Below are positions 14,643-20,993 of a DNA stretch of 21,639 bases, in pieces. The number at the start of each line of letters is the position of its first letter. The stretch's first letter is position 1. Both the position numbers and the translations under genes were made by a program. Origin of the DNA: CAYZUE01 sp964481825 (lineage in GTDB: Archaea > Hydrothermarchaeota > Hydrothermarchaeia > Hydrothermarchaeales > JALUUU01); assembly GCA_964481825.1 (NCBI GenBank), contig CAYZUE010000015.1, positions 1 through 21,639 of the forward strand, given 5' to 3'. Below the pieces are notes generated by a model, which searched no databases, was not told the DNA's origin, and saw only the letters and a program-made list of their open reading frames with translations.

Positions 14643-14733
14643 AGGGCCTTTCATCGAAATTGAATGTTTACAAAAATATAGCCCTTCGTTCCCTTTTTCT
14701 GTAAGACCCTAATAACGTTTCCCGAGGGAACGA
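14643..14733. ncRNA. Candidate structured segment downstream of initiator tRNA-Met
   Basis: Two helices lie directly next to each other: AGGGC (14643-14647) with GCCCT (14681-14685), and TCGTTCCC (14686-14693) with GGGAACGA (14726-14733). A smaller hairpin at 14717-14731 (GTTTCCC-GA-GGGAAC region) competes with the second. The segment fills the space between the hydrolase stop codon and the 3' end of the initiator tRNA gene. The T-run at 14694-14698 could end the hydrolase transcript. Strand and role are unknown. Confidence 0.25.
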
Positions 14734-14744
14734 TCTAACTTAAT

Positions 14745-14845
14745 AGCGGGGGGTCGATTTGAACGACCGATCTCCGGGTACCTCACACTGATTTTTTTTC
14801 ATTGTTATGAGCCCGGCGGGATTGACCTGGCTACCCCACCCCGCT
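14745..14845 (-). tRNA. Initiator tRNA-Met(CAT) with intron
   Basis: After removal of a 26-base intron (14780-14805) the reverse strand gives a 75-base tRNA. The acceptor AGCGGGG pairs with CCCCGCT, the anticodon stem is CCGGG/CCCGG, the loop is CTCATAA (anticodon CAT at 14807-14809), and the T arm is GGTCG-TTCAAAT-CGACC. The first pair A1-T72 and three G-C pairs beside the anticodon loop mark it as the initiator, not the elongator. No CCA is encoded. It lies third in a minus-strand tRNA cluster. Confidence 0.95.
14780..14805 (-). other. tRNA intron (26 bases) at position 37/38 of initiator tRNA-Met
   Basis: A canonical bulge-helix-bulge can be drawn. CTCA (tRNA 32-35) pairs with TGAG of the intron as the 4-bp central helix. 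Three-base bulges TA|A and GT|A flank it, with the cuts inside them. The intron interior folds on itself (CAATGA against TCAGTG, one A-G mismatch) around a run of seven A. Confidence 0.9.
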
Positions 14846-14948
14846 TTTGTCGATTATATGCTTTGAGAAAAATTATGCTGTGAATTATATAAATCTTACC
14901 ATCACATAAAACAACCGTATTATAATTAAATATTTATAGAGATTTAAT

Positions 14949-15040
14949 GCCCCGGCCGGGATTTGAACCCGGGTCGTGGCCTTTCTTCGTTTAAAGCACT
15001 CGAAAGGGCCGCATGATTGGCCGGACTACACTACCGGGGC
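14949..15040 (-). tRNA. tRNA-Glu(TTC) with intron
   Basis: After removal of an 18-base intron (14983-15000) the reverse strand gives a 74-base tRNA. The acceptor GCCCCGG pairs with CCGGGGC, the loop is CTTTCGA (anticodon TTC at 15002-15004), and the T arm is CCGGG-TTCAAAT-CCCGG. The D-arm sequence closely follows other archaeal tRNA-Glu genes. The anticodon stem CGGCC/GGCCA has a C27-A43 mismatch at its base. No CCA is encoded. Confidence 0.93.
14983..15000 (-). other. tRNA intron (18 bases) at position 37/38 of tRNA-Glu
   Basis: CTTT (tRNA 32-35) pairs with GAAG in the intron, including one G-U pair, to form the 4-bp central helix. Three-base bulges CG|A and AA|A carry the cut sites, and a short GT/AC outer helix closes the loop. 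This fits the archaeal splicing endonuclease motif. Confidence 0.85.
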
Positions 15041-15152
15041 ATTTTTTATTAGAATTCTTATAATTTCAAATGGGGACAACCCTAATAAAATTTTCCACAA
15101 TTTTACGTAAGTTTGCTTTGGGATTTGAAATTTCCAAGAAAGTCCAATAAGT

Positions 15153-15226
15153 GCAGCCGCCGGGATTTGAACCCGGGTAACAGGCTTGGAAGGCCGGTGT
15201 CCTAGGCCAGACTAGACCACGGCTGC
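15153..15226 (-). tRNA. tRNA-Gly(TCC)
   Basis: A complete 74-base cloverleaf lies on the reverse strand. The acceptor GCAGCCG pairs with CGGCTGC, the D arm is GTCT/GGAC, the loop is CTTCCAA (anticodon TCC), and the T arm is CCGGG-TTCAAAT-CCCGG. The anticodon stem CCGGC/GCCTG has one C-U mismatch at 28-42. No intron and no CCA. It starts only 8 bases after the stop codon of the ornithine cyclodeaminase gene on the same strand, so the tRNA may be processed from the mRNA. Confidence 0.95.
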
Positions 15227-15234
15227 AGATTAGT

Positions 15235-16467
15235 TTATCCTTTTTTTATTTTAGTTTTTAAGAGTTGTTTAGCAAGAATAGGTAGGAATATACCTACATC
15301 AGTTACTATTCCTAATGCCTGAGCAGTACCTCTATCACTTAATTTAGTAACAGTTGCAGGATTGATGTCTATACAAATAGTTTTTACATGTGATGGTAAA
15401 ATATTGCCCACAGCAATGGAGTGAAGCATACTTGATATCATAAGGACCATCCCTACTCCTTTTATCAGTTTACGCATCTCTTTTTGGGCCTGCATAACAT
15501 CTGTAATTGTATCTGGTAATGGCCCATCATCCCTAATTGACCCTGCTAGGATAAATGGGACTTTACAGCTAATACACTCATACATTACACCATTATTTAA
15601 TCTACCATCTTCAACAAGTTTTTTTATTGAGCCGGCAATAAGAACTTCATTAATTGCATAAAGATGATTCCTATGCCCTCCTTCCGTAGGTCGGTTAGTA
15701 TCAGCGTTAACTCCTAAAGAAGTACCATATAATTGTTTTTCAATATCGTGAACTCCAAAACCATTTCCAGAAAACAAAACGTCTATAAATCCTTCCCGTA
15801 TAAGTTTAGCTAAAGACTCTGAAGCACCTGTGTGTACTACTGCAGGACCGCAAACAACCAATACCTTTTTGCCTTTTGATTTTATTTCTAATATCTCTCT
15901 TACAATCTGATTAATCATTGACTGAGTAGGTTTCTCTGATGAAACATCACTTTTCATAAATTCAAAAACACTGTACCCCCTAGGTCTTTCAGATGGTTCA
16001 ATTCTAATCCCTTTGCTTCCAACTACTACTAAATCCCCTTTTTGAACATTACTAAAAGGTGTGCATTTTGATTTTTTATTTACTACGTCTACTACTATAA
16101 CGCAGTCCATCTCAATATCTTGGACTTCTACCCAGTCTTGTTCAATATAAACATAAGTAGGATGATTTGTAGTTGAATAAAAATTTCGAGGAAGGGTCAT
16201 ATCTTCCAAAGCAGGTTTTAATTCTAATGATCCTATCTCGGGTAATGTAGCTCCTACTTTATGGAGTTCCCCTAGTATCTGGTCAAGTTTTTTACGATTT
16301 GTTGATTTTACAAGAATGCGGGCATAGCTTTGTTGCGTCTTATGTTTTCCAATCTCAAACTGTAGAACCTCAAAATCTCCTCCAAGATTCATTATAGTAT
16401 CAAATACTTTTGGTAAGATGAGAGAATCTATAATATGCCCTTTAAGTTCGATTTCTTTTATTAACAT
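15235..16467 (-). CDS. Archaeal ornithine cyclodeaminase, TIGR00300 (LOR/SDH-related) family
   Basis: This 410-residue protein belongs to the family annotated as 'LOR/SDH bifunctional enzyme conserved domain', whose methanococcal member and cyanobacterial AgrE/ArgZ relatives convert ornithine to proline and ammonia. The N-terminal domain (about 1-190) opens MLIKEIELKGHIIDSLILPK and contains TLPRNFYSTTNHPTYVYI. The C-terminal Rossmann-like half has VVCGPAVVHTGASESLAKLI, 'VLFSGNGFGVHDIEKQLYGTSLG', 'EGGHRNHLYAIN', GSIRDDGPLPDTITD and 'CIDINPATVTKLSDRGT'. The start at 16467 follows AGGTGA (16472-16477). It lies 43 bases after argB, so ornithine from the arginine pathway is the obvious substrate. 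Confidence 0.88.
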   Translation of the reverse strand: MLIKEIELKGHIIDSLILPKVFDTIMNLGGDFEVLQFEIGKHKTQQSYARILVKSTNRKKLDQILGELHKVGATLPEIGSLELKPALEDMTLPRNFYSTTNHPTYVYIEQDWVEVQDIEMDCVIVVDVVNKKSKCTPFSNVQKGDLVVVGSKGIRIEPSERPRGYSVFEFMKSDVSSEKPTQSMINQIVREILEIKSKGKKVLVVCGPAVVHTGASESLAKLIREGFIDVLFSGNGFGVHDIEKQLYGTSLGVNADTNRPTEGGHRNHLYAINEVLIAGSIKKLVEDGRLNNGVMYECISCKVPFILAGSIRDDGPLPDTITDVMQAQKEMRKLIKGVGMVLMISSMLHSIAVGNILPSHVKTICIDINPATVTKLSDRGTAQALGIVTDVGIFLPILAKQLLKTKIKKG

Positions 16468-16510
16468 AGAATCACCTAAAACTTGAGACTTGAGATATTT
16501 AAAGGTTAGT

Positions 16511-17386
16511 CTAATGCACAATCATTGTGCCAATACCCTCATCTGTAAATAGCTCCAGGAGTAGAGAGTGTTTCACTCTTCCATCGATAATGTGTGCTGA
16601 TTCACACCCATAGTCTAGAGCTCGGACGCAAGCTTTAACTTTTGGAATCATCGCCCCATTAATAACGCCCTCTTCAATAAGATGGTTAACATCTTTTGAC
16701 TTTATCTTCCGAATCAGAGTTTTATTATCATTAGTATTCTTAAGTACTCCGGGCACATCTGTGAGAATTAAAAATTTCTTTGCCTTTAACGAATGGGCAA
16801 TATCTCCAGCAACTGTATCAGCATTGAGATTAAGACTGTTTCCATCGACTCCAAGACCTATAGGCGATATTACAGGTACATACCCCTGGGAAGTAAGTAT
16901 TTCAATTATTTCTTGATTAACTTCCTCAGTATCTCCAACTAAACCTAGATCAATCTTCTTTTCAACACCTTTACTTATTATTTTTTGTAGAGGTTTTTTC
17001 TTTGCAATCAGAAGTTTCCCATCTTTACCAGACACCCCTGCTGACTTACAACCATGCGCATTAAGCTCTGACACTATATCCGTGTTAATCTTTCCTACCA
17101 ATACCATCTTGGCAATTTCAAGAGTTTCTTCATCAGTAATTCTCAATCCCTCAATGAACTTAGGTTGTTTCCCAAGTTTTTTCATGGCTTTTGTAATTTC
17201 ATGTCCACCCCCGTGTACAATAACAGGTTTCATCCCAACATATTTTAGGAGAATAGTGTCTTTAATAGTCCAAGTTTTAGCATCCTCATCTAACATAGCA
17301 TGACCACCATATTTTATAACAATATAGCTATTTTGAAATGCCTCTATGTAAGGCAATGCTTCAGCTAAGATATCTGCCCTGTTCAT
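16511..17386 (-). CDS. argB: Acetylglutamate kinase
   Basis: This 291-residue amino acid kinase phosphorylates N-acetylglutamate, the second step of acetylated arginine synthesis. The N-terminal MNRADILAEALPYIEAF and the ATP-loop VIKYGGHAML fit ArgB. So do PVIVHGGGHEI, 'LNADTVAGDIAHSLKAKKFLILTDVPGVL' and the C-terminal GAMIPKVKACVRALDYGCES with 'DGRVKHSLLLELFTDEGIGTMI'. The LysZ type of the LysW pathway is less likely because argJ precedes it. ATG 17386 is chosen over GTG 17419, since relatives start with MNkAeiL. TTATAAT-like sequence at 17431-17437 and TTATATA at 17403-17409 point to a promoter in the 154-base gap after argJ. Confidence 0.93.
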   Translation of the reverse strand: MNRADILAEALPYIEAFQNSYIVIKYGGHAMLDEDAKTWTIKDTILLKYVGMKPVIVHGGGHEITKAMKKLGKQPKFIEGLRITDEETLEIAKMVLVGKINTDIVSELNAHGCKSAGVSGKDGKLLIAKKKPLQKIISKGVEKKIDLGLVGDTEEVNQEIIEILTSQGYVPVISPIGLGVDGNSLNLNADTVAGDIAHSLKAKKFLILTDVPGVLKNTNDNKTLIRKIKSKDVNHLIEEGVINGAMIPKVKACVRALDYGCESAHIIDGRVKHSLLLELFTDEGIGTMIVH

Positions 17387-17430
17387 TTTATCTCTAATTA
17401 TGTTATATACAACATCCACATTTTACTTTT

Positions 17431-17437
17431 TTATAAT
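17431..17437 (-). promoter_or_regulatory. TATA-like box for argB
   Basis: An AT-rich TATA-like heptamer (ATTATAA on the minus strand) lies about 48 bases before ATG 17386. A start about 25 bases downstream of it would leave a leader of roughly 25 bases and exclude the GTG at 17419 from the mRNA. Confidence 0.35.
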
Positions 17438-17540
17438 TTTAAAGAATTACTTGCGTTCTTAATTGGACTTCCTATTCAACTCTTATTAATAGGTTATCCT
17501 TACGGAATCACAATATTGGATTTGATTAGTATAATTTAAA

Positions 17541-18746
17541 TCAAGTCGAATATTCTGCATTGATTTTGATATAATCATATCCCATGTCACACCCATATAA
17601 TGTCGCATTCTTTCTACCATTGTGTAGATTCAAGATTATTTTAATCTCATTTTTTTTTAATAACTGCTTAGCTCGTTCAAGCTCATCTGAATCCTTAGAT
17701 GCCCGTATTTTACCACCTTCGACCAGTGTAGATTCTATATTCCCACCCGAAAGTGAAAGACTTATATTTGAAGGATTAAAATTTGCACCAGAGTATCCTG
17801 CGGCCGCAATTATACGTCCCCAGTTAGGGTTTTCACCAAAGAGAGCAGTTTTCACAAGATTGGAGCTTGCAATTGCTCGGCCAGCTTTCAAAGCATCTCC
17901 TTTATCTTTAGCATTCAAAACTTGAATTTCGATAAGTTTAGTCCCACCTTCAGCATCTCGGACCAACATTTTAGCAAGTTCACAAGTTAGAAAATTAAGT
18001 GCTTCTTGGAAATTATCATCAATATCAACGTTTTTAGCATGCCCATTTGCAAATAAAATGACCATATCATTTGTACTAGTATCACCATCCACAGTCGAAA
18101 CATTAAAACTCTGATCAACAGCTTCTTTTAGGATTTTGTCAATTTTTTCCTTGGGTATATATGCATTGGTTGTTAGAAAACATAGCATTGTAGCATGATG
18201 CAAATCAGGAGCGATCATCCCCGTACCTTTGGCTATTCCACCGAGTTCAATTACTTTACCACTGTTAAGCCGTGTTTTTACAGATATGCTTTTATGGTTT
18301 GAATCTGTAGTCATTATAGCCTTGGAAGCAGCGATAGATGCATCATTGTTATTTTGCATATCTTTGGATGTTACCTGAATTAAAGAACGGATTAAATTCA
18401 TATCTAACCTTTGCCCGATAACTCCGGTTGATGCTACTCCTAAGTATTTAGGATTGATACCTAACTGGTTAGAAGCAAATATTTGCATCTCTTTAGCATC
18501 GGATAATCCTTCATCTCCGGTAAATGCATTTGCACATCCTGAATTAGCAACTATCCCTTGAAGATTTCTAGTTTTCGAGTGTTTAGTAGTTAAAAGTAAT
18601 GGGGCTGCGATTACCCTATTAGAGGTAATCATAACAGAACTATTTGTAGGTACGTCACTCACTATTAACGAAATTCCGTACTTTCCCTTTCGTGTACCAT
18701 AAGCTTTGAAACCTTCAACACAAATACCTGTGTTTGTGATTTCCAT
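17541..18746 (-). CDS. argJ: Glutamate N-acetyltransferase / amino-acid acetyltransferase
   Basis: This 401-residue ArgJ moves the acetyl group from N-acetylornithine to glutamate, closing the acetyl cycle; some members also use acetyl-CoA. ArgJ is made as a precursor that cleaves itself before the nucleophilic threonine, here T186 in 'GTGMIAPDLHHATMLCF'. Other landmarks are 'VANSGCANAFTGDEGL' (about 67-82), 'VASTGVIGQRLDM', 'FNVSTVDGDTSTNDMVILFANG' and 'FGENPNWGRIIAAAGYSG'. All are intact and the length is normal. The start at ATG 18746 is two bases after the trpF stop codon, and the only ribosome binding signal (AGGT) lies across that stop, so it is probably translated by coupling to trpF. 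Confidence 0.95.
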   Translation of the reverse strand: MEITNTGICVEGFKAYGTRKGKYGISLIVSDVPTNSSVMITSNRVIAAPLLLTTKHSKTRNLQGIVANSGCANAFTGDEGLSDAKEMQIFASNQLGINPKYLGVASTGVIGQRLDMNLIRSLIQVTSKDMQNNNDASIAASKAIMTTDSNHKSISVKTRLNSGKVIELGGIAKGTGMIAPDLHHATMLCFLTTNAYIPKEKIDKILKEAVDQSFNVSTVDGDTSTNDMVILFANGHAKNVDIDDNFQEALNFLTCELAKMLVRDAEGGTKLIEIQVLNAKDKGDALKAGRAIASSNLVKTALFGENPNWGRIIAAAGYSGANFNPSNISLSLSGGNIESTLVEGGKIRASKDSDELERAKQLLKKNEIKIILNLHNGRKNATLYGCDMGYDYIKINAEYST

Positions 18747-18748
18747 AC

Positions 18749-19378
18749 CTAACTTTGTTTCGCAGTGCCTATAAAACTCTTTACCTTTGAAAAATCCTTA
18801 TTTCCTCTGCTAGATTCAATACCCGAAACAACATCTACAGCGAATGGTTTTACAGTCTTAATAGCACCTTTAACGTTAGTTGGATTAAGTCCTCCAGCAA
18901 GAATAACAGGAACATTAACTTTCTCAACTATTTCCTTAGATATATCCCAATCATGTTTTTTCCCGCTTCCACCCATTTTTAAACTAAAGGTATCAAGTAG
19001 GAGATAATCGCAATAAGGGGCATATCGAAGTGAATCACTAATAGCGTCCTTTCCAGAAACATGGATAGTTTTGATTAATTTGCATGGAAGTTTTTTTAGT
19101 TTTTTTAAAATATTCAAACTCTCATTTCCATGTAGTTGGATATAATCAGGGGTAACGCTTTGATATAACTTATTAGCTTGTTCAAAACTTTTTGGCATAA
19201 TAACCATAACACCTTTACCTTGAACTTTAGCCAATATTTTTTTTGCTTTAGATACATTCACTTTTCGAGGAGTTTCGATAGGCACCTCAACAATTACACC
19301 TATGAGATCAGCACCAAATTTAAGTGCATTAAGAGCATCTTCTTCCGTAGTATTGCCACAAATTTTTACTAGAACCAT
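18749..19378 (-). CDS. trpF: Phosphoribosylanthranilate isomerase
   Basis: This 209-residue TIM-barrel enzyme performs the Amadori rearrangement of phosphoribosylanthranilate in tryptophan synthesis. The catalytic cysteine is in VLVKICGNTTEEDAL near the N-terminus, the catalytic aspartate in 'YLLLDTFSLKMGGSGKKHDW', and the phosphate-binding end is 'ILAGGLNPTNV' and AVDVVSGIES. Length is normal. ATG 19378 follows GGGGAG (19383-19388) and lies one base after the trpD stop, so the in-frame TTG at 19390 is rejected. It is fourth in trpE-G-D-F and is followed at once by argJ. Confidence 0.93.
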   Translation of the reverse strand: MVLVKICGNTTEEDALNALKFGADLIGVIVEVPIETPRKVNVSKAKKILAKVQGKGVMVIMPKSFEQANKLYQSVTPDYIQLHGNESLNILKKLKKLPCKLIKTIHVSGKDAISDSLRYAPYCDYLLLDTFSLKMGGSGKKHDWDISKEIVEKVNVPVILAGGLNPTNVKGAIKTVKPFAVDVVSGIESSRGNKDFSKVKSFIGTAKQS

Positions 19379-19379
19379 A

Positions 19380-20414
19380 TTACTCCCCAAGCTTGGTTAA
19401 ATCACCGTTAGTTTCCTTAACAAGCATGGCAAGCTTAAGATATGCTTTACCAGAATCGACGGATTCTTCAGCAATACTTATTCCATCAGCAATAGATTCT
19501 GCATTACCACCGATATAAATCGCAGCAGATGCGTTTAAAATAACTACATCTCTCATTGGACCCTTCAAACCATTCTTAAGGAGGTCAATAGTAATATCGG
19601 CATTATAATTTGCATCTCCCCCTTTTAAATCTCCAATAGTTGCTCTCCTTAAGTTGAATTCTTCTGGTTTAACTTGATAGGTTTGTATACCCTTAGTATT
19701 TAATTCAGATATTTGGGTAATTCCAAAAGTCGAAATTTCGTCTAAACCGTCTAATCCATGAACAACTAATGCTTTTTCAACATTAAGTTGTTCAAGTGCC
19801 TGAGCTAATCTTTTTGTCAGACTTGGATCAAAAACACCAAGAACTTGAGCCTGGGCATTAGAGGGGTTCGTTAAAGGTCCTAGAACGTTAAAGATACTTC
19901 GTATACCCATCTCATTTCGAGGTACAACCACATGTTTCATCGCTTTATGAAATTTTGGGGCAAACATAAACCCTATGCCAGCTTTTTCAATACATTGTTG
20001 AACCTTTTTAGGTGAGCAGTTAATATTAACTCCTAAAGATTCAAGTAAATCAGCACTCCCAGCTTTTGACGTAACACTCCTATTCCCATGTTTAGCTATT
20101 GGTATACCAGCTCCAGCTGCAATAAAAGCGGCTACCGTTGAAATGTTAAATGTTTTAATTTTATCCCCTCCAGTGCCACAAGTATCCACAAGTGTTCCGC
20201 GAACTCTAGGATTGATCCTTTCACCTAATTGTTTCATGATTCTAGCACATGCAGAAATCTCTTCAGTTGTCTCCCCTTTCATTCGTAAAGCAGTTAGAAA
20301 ACTCGCTATCTGCGAATTAGTTGCTTTTCCATCCATAATTATCTTCATCGCCCTTTCTGTTTCTTCAGTACTTAGGTCTTTATATTCGCTCAATTTTGAG
20401 ATGAATTCTTTCAT
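19380..20414 (-). CDS. trpD: Anthranilate phosphoribosyltransferase
   Basis: This 344-residue enzyme joins anthranilate and PRPP. The N-terminal helical domain ('ATNSQIASFLTALRMKGETTEEI') is followed by the PRPP-binding 'VDTCGTGGDKIKTFNISTVAAFIAAGAG' (about 80-107). KHGNRSVTSKAGSADLLESL comes next, then 'RNEMGIRSIFNVLGPLTNPSNAQAQVLGVF' and 'VVHGLDGLDEIS', in the order expected. The length is normal. The start has GAGG at 20421-20424 overlapping the trpG stop codon, so translation is probably coupled to trpG. Confidence 0.95.
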   Translation of the reverse strand: MKEFISKLSEYKDLSTEETERAMKIIMDGKATNSQIASFLTALRMKGETTEEISACARIMKQLGERINPRVRGTLVDTCGTGGDKIKTFNISTVAAFIAAGAGIPIAKHGNRSVTSKAGSADLLESLGVNINCSPKKVQQCIEKAGIGFMFAPKFHKAMKHVVVPRNEMGIRSIFNVLGPLTNPSNAQAQVLGVFDPSLTKRLAQALEQLNVEKALVVHGLDGLDEISTFGITQISELNTKGIQTYQVKPEEFNLRRATIGDLKGGDANYNADITIDLLKNGLKGPMRDVVILNASAAIYIGGNAESIADGISIAEESVDSGKAYLKLAMLVKETNGDLTKLGE

Positions 20415-20423
20415 GAATATCCT

Positions 20424-20993
20424 CTAAACTAAATCTAAAAAGTTTCCTATAAGGACTTTTCCGTTACTAGTTAAAATCGACTCTGGATGAAATTGCAAAC
20501 CTTCAATTGGATATATCTTATGCCTGACTCCCATGATTATTCCATCATCTAAACTTTTTGCTGATATTTCCAGTTTGTTTGGTAAAGTTTCTTCCACAAG
20601 TGAAAGAGAATGGTATCTAGTTGCATTAAACGGGTTAGGGACTCCGATATAAATTCCTTTCCCATCGTGTTTTATCTTGCTTGTTTTTCCATGCATTAAA
20701 TTTTTTGCTCTTTGCACTCTTCCACCATATGCCACCCCAATTGTTTGATGTCCTAAACATATGCCCAGAATTGGAGTAGACTCACCAAATTTCTGAATAA
20801 TTGATATACAATTACCAGCATTCTCAGGCACGCCTGGACCTGGACTAATGATAATGCATTTAGGATTGATTTTGTTAATTTCATTTAAAGTTACATAATT
20901 CCTCTTCACAATAACCTCAGCCCCAAGATCCCCAACATATTGATAGATATTGTAAACAAAGCTATCAAAATTATCAATAATCAGAACTTTCAT
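20424..20993 (-). CDS. trpG: Anthranilate synthase glutamine amidotransferase subunit
   Basis: This 189-residue class I amidotransferase delivers ammonia to TrpE. The catalytic triad is visible: C79 in ILGICLGHQTIG, then H169 and E171 in LQFHPESILTSNG. 'IDNFDSFVYNIYQYV' and 'SPGPGVPENAG' near the N-terminus are typical of the TrpG/PabA branch. The start overlaps the end of trpE by 20 bases and has GGGGGG (20998-21003) four bases before the ATG, which lies inside trpE. The protein could in principle serve para-aminobenzoate synthesis, but trpD and trpF downstream make tryptophan the main role. Confidence 0.93.
   Translation of the reverse strand: MKVLIIDNFDSFVYNIYQYVGDLGAEVIVKRNYVTLNEINKINPKCIIISPGPGVPENAGNCISIIQKFGESTPILGICLGHQTIGVAYGGRVQRAKNLMHGKTSKIKHDGKGIYIGVPNPFNATRYHSLSLVEETLPNKLEISAKSLDDGIIMGVRHKIYPIEGLQFHPESILTSNGKVLIGNFLDLV

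Noticed and set aside
14643..14745. Possible C/D box guide RNA (CGATGAA-like box on the minus strand)
   Set aside because: The C box is imperfect and no CTGA D box is found at the right distance.
16468..16521. N-terminal extension of the ornithine cyclodeaminase overlapping the argB end
   Set aside because: AGGTGA lies just before ATG 16467 and homologues begin near MLIKEIEL; the extension would overlap argB.
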